A DNA stretch of 64,000 nt from Bacteroidales bacterium (GCA_029210565.1 JARGFQ010000007.1:1-64000); one strand, 5' to 3'. Shown: positions 1 to 9,288, counted from the first letter of the stretch. Notes: a model not told the origin generated them from the letters alone. A program made the numbers and translations.

Positions 1-222
1 AGAAAGATAATATACACTACTAACACTATCGAAAACCTGAACCGTAGTATAAGAAAATACACAAAAACAAAAGTTCAATTTCCTGATGATAACGCTGTTC
101 AAAAAGCTGTTTTTTTGGCTATTATGAACCTTGAGAAAAAGTGGAGTATGCCTATTCAAAACTGGGGAATTATTCTCCACCAATTTTTGACTATTTTTGA
201 ATCAAGATGTAAATTAAATTAA
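1..222 (+). mobile_element. IS256-family (mutator-type) transposase, C-terminal fragment
   Basis: Frame 1 is open from the left edge to a TAA at 220-222 and gives about 73 residues. They contain the typical C-terminal block of IS256/mutator DDE transposases: a 'YTTNTIENLNRSIRK' segment, then 'TKVQFPDD', 'KAVFLAIMNLEKKW' and 'IQNWG..LHQF'. The N-terminal two thirds with the DDE residues lie outside the window, so whether the element is intact cannot be judged. No terminal inverted repeat was identified just after the stop; the next feature is a palindromic intergenic repeat at 273-293. The assignment is by remembered family consensus. Confidence 0.85.
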
Positions 223-272
223 AAAGCGTTTTGATGTGTTTACACAAAATAATTTATACTCTCTCCCCTTTT

Positions 273-293
273 GAGGATCACGGAGTAATCCTC
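273..293. repeat. Short palindromic intergenic repeat, copy 1
   Basis: GAGGATCACG and AGTAATCCTC face each other. The same two outer half-sites recur at 2901-2920, 12969-13004 and 14505-14537, each time beside a hairpin terminator. Here the spacer between the half-sites is minimal. Confidence 0.6.
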
Positions 294-306
294 TTTCCTC
301 TACACC

Positions 307-348
307 GAAAAAGCCCTTTGTTCCGCGTCAGCGAAAGAAGGCTTTTTC
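307..348. terminator. Hairpin with A- and T-rich ends, possible bidirectional terminator
   Basis: GAAAAAGCC at 307-315 can pair with GGCTTTTTC near 340-348, enclosing a TTCCGCGTC segment also seen at the hairpin near 14460. It lies between the transposase tail (+) and the end of the small cytochrome-like gene (-), so it could stop transcription from either side. Confidence 0.5.
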
Positions 349-369
349 TATTATCATTAACCAGGCCGA

Positions 370-615
370 TTACCATTTTGTGCCATGGCATTCAAAACAT
401 GATACACCCGTGGTTCCACCCTTTAAATCGGATCCATGACAGGAAACACAATTTACAAGTGGTTGAGTAAGTCCGCTCTTATGCATATATCCGCCCTGAC
501 TTATAGTATGATCTGCAGGAGGATTGTATTTAGGATCATTTGTCTTTTCACAGCTTATGAAAAGAACAATCATGACCAATATAATCGATACTTTAACTAA
601 TGTGTGGTTTTTCAT
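370..615 (-). CDS. Small diheme c-type cytochrome-like lipoprotein
   Basis: 81 residues. The N-terminus is a lipoprotein signal: Lys-rich start, hydrophobic stretch, then a 'LFISC' lipobox with Cys near residue 22. The mature part has two CxxCH heme-attachment motifs, CVSCH and CFECH, separated by about 16 residues, as in very small multiheme or cytochrome c7-like domains. Only two His are in CxxCH; distal ligands cannot be assigned with certainty. It is probably anchored outside the inner membrane or on the outer membrane and could carry electrons. It stands alone, with no obvious operon partner in the window. It could instead be a non-heme cysteine protein, but two exact CxxCH motifs in 81 residues make heme binding the better reading. 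Confidence 0.7.
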   Translation of the reverse strand: MKNHTLVKVSIILVMIVLFISCEKTNDPKYNPPADHTISQGGYMHKSGLTQPLVNCVSCHGSDLKGGTTGVSCFECHGTKW

Positions 616-815
616 TTTTTCCTGATTTTAGGTTGAACATCCTTCAATGCTTCTGTATAAAACGTACCATAAGAGGATTATTATTAGTTTCCGCTGTGAT
701 AATTATCACCCAGACAATAGCGTCATGAATTCAAACCTTTTAAATTCAGGCGGACCAGGCCGCTATTATTTTTTATTCTTAGTATATTGACTATCAATTC
801 AAGGATGTACGATTA

Positions 816-1544
816 ATGAAAATCAATGCAATTGCCTTAATGATTATGCTTACTGCTTTATCTTGCGGTAATGATTTAAAGAAGCACACAATTCCTGAAA
901 AGGAAAATAACAATGGCATAGTGGAACAAGGGCAAGAGAAGCTAAGATACCTTGCACTGGGAGACTCTTACACTATAGGTGAAAGCGTCGATATCTCCCT
1001 GCGTTACCCGGTTCAAATAGCAGATTCCCTGGAAATGCGGGGGTACCGCATGGAAGAACCCAGGATAATAGCAGTTACCGGCTGGACAACATCAGATCTG
1101 AAGGCTGGCATTAAAGCTGCCAATCCGCAGGGCCCCTATGACCTGGTCAGCCTGCTGATCGGAGTAAATAACCAGTACCGGGGCATGGATATCAATATTT
1201 ACAGGAAAGATTTCAGGGAGTTGATAGATCAGTCGATCTATTTTGCAGGTAATGACGCCGGCCGGGTCATTGTGCTTTCTATTCCTGACTGGGGAGTAAC
1301 CCCGTATGCATCGGGCAGAGACAGGGAGAAAATTTCCGATGAGATTGACCAGTACAATGCGATAAACAAGGAAATAACAGTATCCAAGGGTGTTATATGG
1401 GTAGATGTAACAGGTATATCCAGGCTTGCCGGGAAAGATGAGACACTCATTGCCGTTGATGGTCTGCATCCATCGGTTAAAATGTACACAGAGTGGGTCA
1501 GACTGGCTGCCCCGGAGATTGTGAAAATGCTGAAAGAGGACTAA
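816..1544 (+). CDS. SGNH/GDSL-family hydrolase lipoprotein
   Basis: 242 residues. A lipoprotein signal ends in 'ALSCG' (Cys17). Block I of SGNH hydrolases is 'LALGDSYTIGE', with the nucleophilic Ser in GDS. Block III is 'LLIGVNNQYRG' and the catalytic Asp/His pair is in 'VDGLHPS' near the C-terminus. The family are esterases, lipases and acetylhydrolases; the substrate is not visible. The stop is 2 nt before the kynureninase ATG, so the two genes are almost certainly co-transcribed. The last 21 codons of this gene recur in front of the second kynureninase at 21104-21169, which shows that the pair was once duplicated together. Confidence 0.88.
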   Translation: MKINAIALMIMLTALSCGNDLKKHTIPEKENNNGIVEQGQEKLRYLALGDSYTIGESVDISLRYPVQIADSLEMRGYRMEEPRIIAVTGWTTSDLKAGIKAANPQGPYDLVSLLIGVNNQYRGMDINIYRKDFRELIDQSIYFAGNDAGRVIVLSIPDWGVTPYASGRDREKISDEIDQYNAINKEITVSKGVIWVDVTGISRLAGKDETLIAVDGLHPSVKMYTEWVRLAAPEIVKMLKED

Positions 1545-1546
1545 TT

Positions 1547-2827
1547 ATGGATATGGGATTGGCATATAAGGAGGCTATTGCCCTGAATGAGCAGGATGAT
1601 CTTTTCGCGTACAGATCAAAGTTTTTTGGGGGGGATGAAAAGCTGATCTACCTGGATGGGAATTCACTCGGCAGATTGCCTGTTGAAAGCAAGGCCATAA
1701 TTGAGCGATCTGTAAAGATTGAGTGGGGGGAAAGACTGATTCGAAGCTGGAACGAGGACTGGTTCACAAAAAATATTGAACTAGGAGATAAAATTGCCCG
1801 GATTGCCGGGGCTTCCGAAGGCGAAGTAGTAATAACTGATTCCACTTCAGTCAACCTCTACAAACTGGCCCACGCGGCATTAAGGTGTAAAAAAGACAGA
1901 ACCCGGATAGTGACAGATGAACTGAATTTCCCTTCTGACATTTATATTTTTCAGGGCTTGTTGAAGGAGTTCGGGGAGGGATATGAACTGATTGTGGTTC
2001 CTTCCAGGGATGGAATGACGATCGATACCAGTGATCTTAAGGAAACGATTAATGACAATACTGCGCTGGTATCACTGTCGCATGTGGCGTTCAAATCTGC
2101 ATTCAGGTACAACATGAAGGAGATCACATCGCTCGGACATGAGAAGGGAGCGATGATATTATGGGACCTGAGTCACAGCATTGGTGTGGTTCCCGGTGAA
2201 CTGAACGAATCAAATGCTGACCTTGCAGTGGGTTGCACCTATAAGTACCTTAACGGAGGTCCGGGTTCACCTGCTTTTCTCTATGTGCGAAAGGACCTCC
2301 AGGATAAGCTATCATCACCCATTTGGGGGTGGTTTGGAGAGAAGAATCCATTCGATTTTGAATTGAAATATCGACCTGGTGAAGGGATAAAACGTTTTCT
2401 TGCCGGCACGCCACCCATACTATCAATGAAAGCTATTGAGCCTACTCTCGACATGTTGAACGAGATTGGTATGGACAGGATCCGGAGGAAAAGTGTTTTG
2501 CAGTCTGAGCTCCTTTTGATGCTTGCATCTGAATTCCTCTATCCGCTGGGCTTCCAGTCCGGGTCTCCCATTGATCCTGAGAAACGCGGATCTCACGTGT
2601 CGCTGCGACATCCGGAAGCCTGTCGTATCTGCAAAGCCCTGATCGATCCGGAAATCGGAGATACTGTCGTCATTCCGGATTTCAGGGAGCCTGATAATAT
2701 CCGTCTGGGTATTACTCCTTTATACACCACCTGCACAGAACTGTTTATGGCTGTCAGGGAGATCAGGAATATCGTTGAAAACAGGCTCTTCTTAAAGTAC
2801 TCGCCGGGAAAAGACATGGTAACCTGA
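1547..2827 (+). CDS. kynU: Kynureninase, copy 1
   Basis: 426 residues from the ATG at 1547, which directly follows the SGNH stop; a longer frame reaches back to 1493 but would run inside the upstream gene. It is a fold-type I PLP enzyme that cleaves L-kynurenine to anthranilate and alanine (or 3-hydroxykynurenine to 3-hydroxyanthranilate), EC 3.7.1.3. The PLP lysine is Lys233 in 'GCTYKYLNGGPGSPAF', and the family block 'WGWFGEKNPFDF' follows. 'LDGNSLGRLP' near the N-terminus is also typical. Length matches the family (about 410-430). No other kynurenine-pathway gene was seen in the window. A second copy that differs at scattered positions lies at 21172-22452. Confidence 0.95.
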   Translation: MDMGLAYKEAIALNEQDDLFAYRSKFFGGDEKLIYLDGNSLGRLPVESKAIIERSVKIEWGERLIRSWNEDWFTKNIELGDKIARIAGASEGEVVITDSTSVNLYKLAHAALRCKKDRTRIVTDELNFPSDIYIFQGLLKEFGEGYELIVVPSRDGMTIDTSDLKETINDNTALVSLSHVAFKSAFRYNMKEITSLGHEKGAMILWDLSHSIGVVPGELNESNADLAVGCTYKYLNGGPGSPAFLYVRKDLQDKLSSPIWGWFGEKNPFDFELKYRPGEGIKRFLAGTPPILSMKAIEPTLDMLNEIGMDRIRRKSVLQSELLLMLASEFLYPLGFQSGSPIDPEKRGSHVSLRHPEACRICKALIDPEIGDTVVIPDFREPDNIRLGITPLYTTCTELFMAVREIRNIVENRLFLKYSPGKDMVT

Positions 2828-2900
2828 CAGGAACCTCCAGTGGGAAGTAATCCTCGGGTATACCGGGACAGGGCTTTTTCCTTGTTAAGCCCCCCAATTC

Positions 2901-2920
2901 AGGATCACGAAGTAATCCTC
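2901..2920. repeat. Short palindromic intergenic repeat, copy 2
   Basis: AGGATCACGA followed by AGTAATCCTC, preceded by the same 'TTGTTAAGC' string that precedes copies at 12969 and 14505. Confidence 0.6.
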
Positions 2921-2944
2921 CCCAGGTACGTTGCTAAAGTACAG

Positions 2945-2978
2945 AAGCCTGTAAACTTATAACTCACAGGCTTTTTTT
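2945..2978 (+). terminator. Rho-independent terminator after kynureninase copy 1
   Basis: AAGCCTGT (2945-2952) pairs with ACAGGCTT (2966-2973) and is followed directly by a T-run. It is in the right orientation to end the SGNH-kynureninase transcript. Confidence 0.8.
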
Positions 2979-3290
2979 ATGTCCGACTGGAAACATGTTG
3001 AAAACATCTGACATAATTTATCAGTTTACCAGGGAACCGGAGCAATTCTATCCATCATTTTTTTAAATTTGTGTAGAGAAATCCCGTGAAACGAGTTTAT
3101 ACCTGATGCAAAAACCGGTTCCAAAGCCAACCTCACGCCGGCACAAATTGTAAGCTTTTAGTTCGGGATAGTTTGATTATCTATTGATACAGAATAATTT
3201 ATCATTATTTCCGGTGGAATATGATGAAGGCAACCGGCATATGCACTCAAATTGAAATACAATACAACTAATTCTTAAAATGCTGTACCT

Positions 3291-6200
3291 ATGAAAACCA
3301 GGCAACGTCGACTATCGGTATTAGTTCTATTTTCTATCCTGATGATGGCTTTTATGCCCAGTGACGAAAAAGCAAAAAAGCCAATATATCTGAATACCGC
3401 GTATTCATTTAAAGAAAGGGCTGCTGACCTCGTTTCGAGAATGACACCCGAAGAGAAACAAAGCCAGCTGGGCAATACAATGCCGCCCATTCCGCGGCTG
3501 GGGGTAAGCCATTATGACGTCTGGGGCGAAGCGCTTCACGGAATCATGGGAAGAAACAACAACAGCGGCATGACTGCAACCTCTTTCCCGAACAGCGTGG
3601 CCGTCGGGGCAACCTGGGACCCGGAGCTGATTAAACGCGAAACAGAAGTGATTTCCGACGAAGCCAGGGGATTTAATCACGACGTTATCTTTACTCTTAC
3701 ATACTGGTCGCCTGTTATTGAACCAGCCCGTGACCCGCGATGGGGACGGACTGCCGAGACTTTCGGGGAAGACCCTTTTCTCGTTTCTCAAATCGGGAAA
3801 GGGTTTATTCAGGGTTTAATGGGCGACGACCCCACTTACCTGAAAGCTGTCCCCTGCGGGAAACATTATTTTGCAAACAACACAGAGTTTAACCGCCACT
3901 CCGGCAGTGCAGACATGGACGACCGCGATATGCGCGAATTTTATCTTCTGCCTTACAGAACCCTTATAAGGGAATATAAACTTCCGGCAATCATGACAGC
4001 CTACAGCGCTGTAAACGGAATCCCGGTTTCGGCAAGCAAATACCTTGTTGATACAATTGCCCGCAAAACTTATGGATTGGACGGTTATGTAACCGGCGAC
4101 TGTGGTGCGATTGACGATATGGTAAGAGGTCATCATTATACCGAAAGCCATGCAGTAGCAGCAGCACTGGGGATTAAAGCAGGTGTTGATACCGATTGCG
4201 GCAGTGTTTACCAGTCGGATGCCCTGAAAGCTGTGCAACAGGGAATACTTACCGAAGGTGAGATTGACAGGGCGCTTGTGAATTTTTTCACCATCAGAAT
4301 GAGAATGGGAGAATTTGACCCTCGTGAAATTGTTCCCTATGCCGGAATTAAACCAGGCATAATCAACGACCCTTCTCATAATAACCTCGCCCTTGAGGTT
4401 GCAACCAAAACACCCGTCTTGCTGAAAAACAGCACAATCACAGAATCGGGGGATAAAGCGTTGCCTATTGATTTAAAGCACGTTAAAAAGATTGCTGTAT
4501 TGGGGCCACAGGCCGACAAAGTTGAGCTGGGCGATTATTCGGGAGAGGTTGAACCTCATTTAAGCATATCGCCGCTGGAGGGGATTCAAAACTACATTAA
4601 GGAGCATAACCTTAATACCGAAATAGTGTCTCTGGTCAGCGGAAACACAGATAGAAAGACCGACTTTATTACCGTGAACGGTTTTGCAACAGTCCGGAAT
4701 GGCGAAGTGCTGAAAGAATACGATGCAACAAAATTTGTCTCTTCAGCTCCCGGCCTTATTGTAGCGTCAAGATTTGGTTGGACTTTAATAAGCGGTATCA
4801 AGGATGGCGACTGGACTGCCTATGATAATGTTGATATTACCAATGTCGATTCAATAAGGTTCAATCTGAGTTCATCTGCCGAGGGCGGCATCCTGGAAGT
4901 GAGGGTAGGCTCTGCTGCCGGCAATGTACTGGCATCGGAAAGAATCAGCAGCCCTCCGGAAAGCGGAGGATTCCCCGGTTGGGCGCGCCCCAGGGTTGTA
5001 CCCGTGAAAATTAATACGCTGGGCATCACAGGCCCGCAAACCCTTGTACTGGTGTATCGCGAAGCAGCAGAGAAGGAAATCGATGCAGCAACACTTAACC
5101 TGGCTGCCGATTGCGATGTCGCTTTGATTTTTGTGGGTACCGACCAATCCACCGGCAGAGAGGAATCAGACCGTTTTGCATTAACCTTACCTGGCAATCA
5201 GAATGAACTGATAAAAGCGGTGGCCGCCGTAAATCCCAGTACAATTGTAGTGATGCAAACAATGGGAATGGTTGAAGTGGAACAATTTAAAAATCTCGCT
5301 GACATTACCGGCATTATCTGGACAGGTTACAACGGCCAGGCTCAGGGAACGGCAATGGCGAAAATATTGTTCGGCGATGTTAACCCGGGCGGAAAGCTCA
5401 ATGTAACCTGGCATAAATCGTTGAGCGACCTGCCTGATTTTAACAATTATAATCTGCGCGGCGACGACACCAACGGACGCACTTACTGGTATTTCAACAA
5501 AGACGTTTCTTACGAATTCGGATATGGTTTGTCTTACACCACTTTTGAATACAGCAATTTTGCCATCAGTAAAACCAGCATTACACCCAACGATAAGATT
5601 ACTGTCAGTGTTGATGTTCAGAATACCGGAACTGTTGACGGAGATGAAGTGGTGCAGGTTTATGTGAATACGCCTGATAGTCCCGCATCTCTTGAAAGAC
5701 CGATAAAACGGCTGAAGGGATTTAAAAGGGTAAGCATCCCGCGGGGACAGGTAAAAACAGTTTCAATCGATATCAGCTGTGAGGACCTCTGGTTCTGGGA
5801 TACAGAAAAAGGGAAAATTACTTTCGACCCGGGCAGGTATGTCTTTGAGATAGGTGCATCTTCGCGAGACATAAGAGGAGAGGTGGAAGCTGAAATGAGC
5901 GGCAGCTACAAACCTGTATTGACAACTGTTGTGGCCGAGTGCGACAGGGTGGTATTAAGGCCCGGAGATGTTGTGCAGACAAGTGTTACAGCGAGTATGT
6001 CGGACGATAGTTTCTACGATATCACAAAAGCTGCCATCACCCACAAAAGCAATAATCCCGGTGTTGCCAGTGTTGATGAAAAGGGCGAGGTAACAGCTAC
6101 AGGCGTAGGTGTGGCATTGATTTTCGCTCATGTTACAATCGATGGGACAACCGTTTCAAACAGCTACCCGATAAAGGTTATGCCTGATCTGAATCCCAAA

Positions 6201-7103
6201 TCAGTTACGGTTAACGGGAAAAAGATACCGGGTTTTGATAAAGATGTAAAGGCGTACAGTTACCTGCTGAAAAGCAATTCGAAAATACCTGTAGTGAAAG
6301 CTGAGGCCCTGGGAAGCGGAATTTCAGTTGAAATTGAACAGGCAAATGCAATGCCAGGAACCGCGACTGTTCATCTGATTGACAATATCACACTTGAAAA
6401 GAATGTCTATTACCTGAATTTTGATACTGAATCGGCAAGCGATGAATTCAGCGGCAGCGCTGTTGATCCCCGGTGGGAATGGGTTCGTGAAAACAAATCA
6501 ACACACAGTTTATCCGCAAAAACAGGTTCGCTTACAATCACAGGAGAAACGGGCGGTGTCCTGGAAGCTACAAACAATGCGCGAAATTTACTGCTGCAAA
6601 GTGCCAATAACGACTGGACAATTGAAAGCCGGCTGGTATGTTCCAGAAGTCCGTCGCAACCGGAAAATGCGGGAATCCTGGCTTATCAGAACGACGATAA
6701 TTTTGTGAAGCTGATGTTCAGGGCTGTGGTTAAAACAACCCGGGCCAGGGGAGTGCAGCCTGGCACAATCGACCTGGTTATGGAAGAAAACGGCATTGCA
6801 AAATCACTGGCAAGCTTCAACCTCAGAAATGAAATCATTGGCGACAATGCCCTGAATCTTAAACTGGAGAAGAGAGGAAGTATTTATACGGCATATTATT
6901 CACTTGACGGGACAAATTACGAGTTGCTCGGAACAGCCAATTTACTGCTGAAAGACATCAGGGCAGGCTTGATTGTATGTGATGGCATCGTAGCTCAATA
7001 CATGAAAAGTACATTCTGGTTCGATTCTGATACAACAAAACCAGACACGCCGTTTGATGTTTCATTCGACTACTTCCGCATAAAGAACAGCGGATTAAAA
7101 TAG
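3291..7103 (+). CDS. Glycoside hydrolase family 3 protein, multi-domain (beta-glucosidase/xylosidase type)
   Basis: 1270 residues, long for GH3. After a signal peptide (about 1-25) comes the GH3 TIM barrel with the nucleophile Asp270 in 'VTGDCGAI'. The alpha/beta sandwich domain follows (from about 385), interrupted by a jelly-roll, CBM6-like insert at about 480-605. A fibronectin-III-like domain ends the GH3 core near 845. Two extra modules follow: a bacterial Ig-like (Big_2-type) domain at about 875-965 ('NPGVASVDEKGEVTATG') and a C-terminal concanavalin-type domain from about 1050 ('DEFSGSAVDPRWEW'), like those on Bacteroidetes beta-xylosidases. It is secreted, probably periplasmic or surface. 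The esterase 28 bp downstream suggests a shared role on substituted xylan or similar. Exact sugar specificity cannot be read. Confidence 0.92.
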   Translation: MKTRQRRLSVLVLFSILMMAFMPSDEKAKKPIYLNTAYSFKERAADLVSRMTPEEKQSQLGNTMPPIPRLGVSHYDVWGEALHGIMGRNNNSGMTATSFPNSVAVGATWDPELIKRETEVISDEARGFNHDVIFTLTYWSPVIEPARDPRWGRTAETFGEDPFLVSQIGKGFIQGLMGDDPTYLKAVPCGKHYFANNTEFNRHSGSADMDDRDMREFYLLPYRTLIREYKLPAIMTAYSAVNGIPVSASKYLVDTIARKTYGLDGYVTGDCGAIDDMVRGHHYTESHAVAAALGIKAGVDTDCGSVYQSDALKAVQQGILTEGEIDRALVNFFTIRMRMGEFDPREIVPYAGIKPGIINDPSHNNLALEVATKTPVLLKNSTITESGDKALPIDLKHVKKIAVLGPQADKVELGDYSGEVEPHLSISPLEGIQNYIKEHNLNTEIVSLVSGNTDRKTDFITVNGFATVRNGEVLKEYDATKFVSSAPGLIVASRFGWTLISGIKDGDWTAYDNVDITNVDSIRFNLSSSAEGGILEVRVGSAAGNVLASERISSPPESGGFPGWARPRVVPVKINTLGITGPQTLVLVYREAAEKEIDAATLNLAADCDVALIFVGTDQSTGREESDRFALTLPGNQNELIKAVAAVNPSTIVVMQTMGMVEVEQFKNLADITGIIWTGYNGQAQGTAMAKILFGDVNPGGKLNVTWHKSLSDLPDFNNYNLRGDDTNGRTYWYFNKDVSYEFGYGLSYTTFEYSNFAISKTSITPNDKITVSVDVQNTGTVDGDEVVQVYVNTPDSPASLERPIKRLKGFKRVSIPRGQVKTVSIDISCEDLWFWDTEKGKITFDPGRYVFEIGASSRDIRGEVEAEMSGSYKPVLTTVVAECDRVVLRPGDVVQTSVTASMSDDSFYDITKAAITHKSNNPGVASVDEKGEVTATGVGVALIFAHVTIDGTTVSNSYPIKVMPDLNPKSVTVNGKKIPGFDKDVKAYSYLLKSNSKIPVVKAEALGSGISVEIEQANAMPGTATVHLIDNITLEKNVYYLNFDTESASDEFSGSAVDPRWEWVRENKSTHSLSAKTGSLTITGETGGVLEATNNARNLLLQSANNDWTIESRLVCSRSPSQPENAGILAYQNDDNFVKLMFRAVVKTTRARGVQPGTIDLVMEENGIAKSLASFNLRNEIIGDNALNLKLEKRGSIYTAYYSLDGTNYELLGTANLLLKDIRAGLIVCDGIVAQYMKSTFWFDSDTTKPDTPFDVSFDYFRIKNSGLK

Positions 7104-7131
7104 TTTCCGGATAATCTAAAGAAAACTAAAT

Positions 7132-8319
7132 ATGAAAAATCATGCTCTGATTCTCGTTACAGGATTGATCTGGATTTCGGGTCATGGTTTCGGACAGCAG
7201 GCTAACGTGAATCTCGATTACAATCCGCAGAAGAACAGCGAAGGCCTGATTCCGTTCAGCGCTGCTGTAAATTCGCCTGAGGTGCACGACGACAATACTG
7301 TTACTTTCCGGTTAAAAGCGCCCAACGCACAGAAGGTTGTTCTACCGACCGGGGCTATCCACACGGCCAATAACCTGGGCAGAGAGCCTCTCCCGTTTAC
7401 AAAAGGTGATGATGGCATCTGGACACTGACAATCGGGCCGCTCAAACCGGATATGTATGCTTATCATTTCAATGTCGATGGTGTTCAGATTCCTGACCCG
7501 AATAATACTTACGCTGCTTTTACGGCCATGCCGCCTTACAGTGAGCTGATTGTACACGGCGATGGTCCGGCATATTACGATGCCCGGAATGTTCCTCATG
7601 GAACAGTGACGCGTAATGTTTATCATTCGGAAGTAACGAACGGTGAGCGCGAACTTTACGTTTACACTCCTCCCGGTTATGACCCGGAGAAAAAATACCC
7701 GGTTTTGTATTTGCTGGGCGGAAGTGGCGAACTACCATCCAACTGGGTGTTCGACGGAAGGGCGAATTTTATTATGGACAACCTGCTGGCTGAAGGGAAA
7801 GCTGTCCCGATGATTATTGCCATCCCCAACAACCAGGTAATTCACCGGAATCATCCCAGACATACCGAACTGACTTTCAATATTCTTGAAAAGGAGCTCC
7901 GGAATCATGTAATTCCACTGGTTGATGAAGCTTACAGCACAATCAGGTCACCCAAGGGCAGGGCCATTTCAGGGTTGTCGATGGGTGGCCGTCACAGTAT
8001 GTATATCGGTTTTAGTTCACTTGACCTGTTTGCCAATTTTGGCATTCTCAGCGCTGGTGATATAAATGCGGAAACCTCGCTGGCACAGTTTTTAAACGAT
8101 CCGAAAGTAAATGAGAAGGTAGATTACCTTTTCGTTGGTCAGGGCACTGAAGAAGCTAAAGGTTTTATGGGGCGAAGGTGCCTGGTTCTGCATGAAACCC
8201 TGGTAAATCATAACATCAAACATGAATATTATACGGGCGGTCATGGCGGCCACGACTGGGCAACCTGGCGGCACCTGCTCTATTATCGGTTTTTACCCAA
8301 CCTGTGGAGAAGCAAATAA
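7132..8319 (+). CDS. Secreted carbohydrate esterase, CE1/esterase D-like, with N-terminal Ig-like domain
   Basis: 395 residues with a signal peptide of about 21. Residues about 45-135 resemble the N-terminal early-set/CBM48-like domain of Bacteroidetes feruloyl and acetyl-xylan esterases. The alpha/beta-hydrolase domain follows, with the nucleophile Ser283 in 'GLSMGGRHS' and the probable catalytic His in 'GGHDWATWRH' near the C-terminus. The start is 28 bp after the GH3 stop on the same strand, so a shared transcript is likely. Probable role: removing feruloyl or acetyl side groups from plant polysaccharide so that the GH3 enzyme can act. Enterochelin-esterase-like function is a less likely alternative, because the neighbour is a glycosidase. 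Confidence 0.85.
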   Translation: MKNHALILVTGLIWISGHGFGQQANVNLDYNPQKNSEGLIPFSAAVNSPEVHDDNTVTFRLKAPNAQKVVLPTGAIHTANNLGREPLPFTKGDDGIWTLTIGPLKPDMYAYHFNVDGVQIPDPNNTYAAFTAMPPYSELIVHGDGPAYYDARNVPHGTVTRNVYHSEVTNGERELYVYTPPGYDPEKKYPVLYLLGGSGELPSNWVFDGRANFIMDNLLAEGKAVPMIIAIPNNQVIHRNHPRHTELTFNILEKELRNHVIPLVDEAYSTIRSPKGRAISGLSMGGRHSMYIGFSSLDLFANFGILSAGDINAETSLAQFLNDPKVNEKVDYLFVGQGTEEAKGFMGRRCLVLHETLVNHNIKHEYYTGGHGGHDWATWRHLLYYRFLPNLWRSK

Positions 8320-8359
8320 CTCAAACGACTATGAAATTATCGGGCAGAAGAAAAATGTA

Positions 8360-8893
8360 TTATTTCTTATCGTAAACCAATACCAGATTTGTTTCTCCCA
8401 TCTGGCTTATCATCGCTGATTTCACAGTGAGAGTTTTACCGTCATCAGACATACTCCACACATCTGTGATTTTCAGCTCCAGTGTATCGCCATTCATGTC
8501 GAAAAGGATGGTTTTAGCGAATTTGAGCTCCTTCTTGTCATCCGACCAGGTTGTAATAGTTTTAATGGAAGAATCCATCATACCCGGGTTGACTGATTCC
8601 TTGCCATCAAGAGTATATTTTTCACTCACCTTCATATCCCCGCCGTCAAACGAAGGCCGAACAAGGTCCATAGAGATCAAACCTTCCTGCTGGTCAACAG
8701 TCATTGACGTTGCAGACATCATTGGTCCTTCACCAAGAATACTTTTTGATTCATTGAATGCCCATGAGCCCGAAAAATTTGACTGGGCAAATAAACTCCC
8801 CGGAACAAGACTCAAGGATACAAATGCAAATAAAACAGGCAACGAAATATTAATAAATCGTTTACCAGAACTAAAAGTCTTTCTACTATTCAT
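8360..8893 (-). CDS. Secreted protein of unknown function, lipocalin-like beta-rich
   Basis: 177 residues with an N-terminal signal ending in 'SLFAQS' (about residue 37). The mature part starts 'NFSGSWAFNESKS' and continues as alternating short strands ('SEKYTLDGKE', 'TTWSDDKKELKF'). This is the pattern of small Bacteroidetes proteins that begin with a 'GxW' motif and resemble lipocalin-like barrels. I do not recognise a named family. It converges on the esterase gene with 40 bp between the stops and has no operon partner. Confidence is high that it is a real gene, low for any function. Confidence 0.7.
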   Translation of the reverse strand: MNSRKTFSSGKRFINISLPVLFAFVSLSLVPGSLFAQSNFSGSWAFNESKSILGEGPMMSATSMTVDQQEGLISMDLVRPSFDGGDMKVSEKYTLDGKESVNPGMMDSSIKTITTWSDDKKELKFAKTILFDMNGDTLELKITDVWSMSDDGKTLTVKSAMISQMGETNLVLVYDKK

Positions 8894-9001
8894 AATTCTT
8901 TTTATTAGAGATTATAAGAAATTTAATACGAGTCTTTGAACAACTTCTTGTTCAGAAAAATATGTAAATATTTGATATGTGGTTTTCATGTTACCCCAAA
9001 G

Positions 9002-9109
9002 CTATAAAATCTTAGGCATTTCTCCATTCATCCACCTGTCCCCCTTGTTGTCCTTTTGACGATAGCTGATAAAGATGTTGTAATTATAACCTTCAATAAT
9101 GCCTGACAT
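9002..9109 (-). pseudogene. 5' fossil of a TIR-TPR family gene
   Basis: Reading on the minus strand from the ATG at 9107-9109 gives 'MSGIIEGYNYNIFISYRQKD' and then 'NKGDRW', matching residues 1-26 of the intact paralogues, especially the genes at 10617 and 32385. After Trp26 the similarity stops and the frame closes at a TAG (9002-9004) after 35 codons. The 5' flank is also shared: the -7 box TAATTTTG (9133-9140, written CAAAATTA on the plus strand) sits 24 nt before the ATG exactly as in two intact copies, but the -33 box is changed from TTTG to TTTA (9161-9164). This is the remnant of a ninth member, decayed in promoter and body. Confidence 0.85.
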
Positions 9110-9255
9110 TAGATTAGTAATAAGTTCATTACCAAAATTAAACCATAATCAGGCTACATATAAAATTTACTTCTTCTGGCAGAAAATCATTATAGAGCTA
9201 TCTAAAAGAGCACTCGAATTATATCTGGAATTTGTAGCTCAAAATTCATCTGTTG

Positions 9256-9288
9256 TTTGAAATCATAATTAAGTATTTCGTACATTTG
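9256..9288 (+). promoter_or_regulatory. Putative Bacteroidetes-type promoter of the S8 protease gene
   Basis: TTTG at 9256-9259 and TACATTTG at 9281-9288 fit the Bacteroidetes TTTG / TAnnTTTG pattern, with a 21-bp spacer. The -7 box lies about 30 nt before the ATG at 9319. Confidence 0.55.

Larger units (their letters stand above)
2828..3290. other. 463-bp intergenic region: repeat, terminator, unassigned leader
   Basis: Contains the palindromic repeat copy 2 (2901-2920) and a clear rho-independent terminator (2945-2978). From about 2980 to 3290 the sequence is AT-rich and must hold the promoter of the GH3 gene, but I see no convincing TTTG/TAnnTTTG pair and no open frame of note. Confidence 0.5.

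Noticed and set aside
716..767. AATAGCG...CGCTATT hairpin with a T-run before the SGNH gene
   Set aside because: The loop is nearly 40 nt and no plus-strand gene ends here; more likely chance.
1092..1469. Long minus-strand frames inside the SGNH gene
   Set aside because: They are antisense shadows of a gene with clear SGNH motifs.
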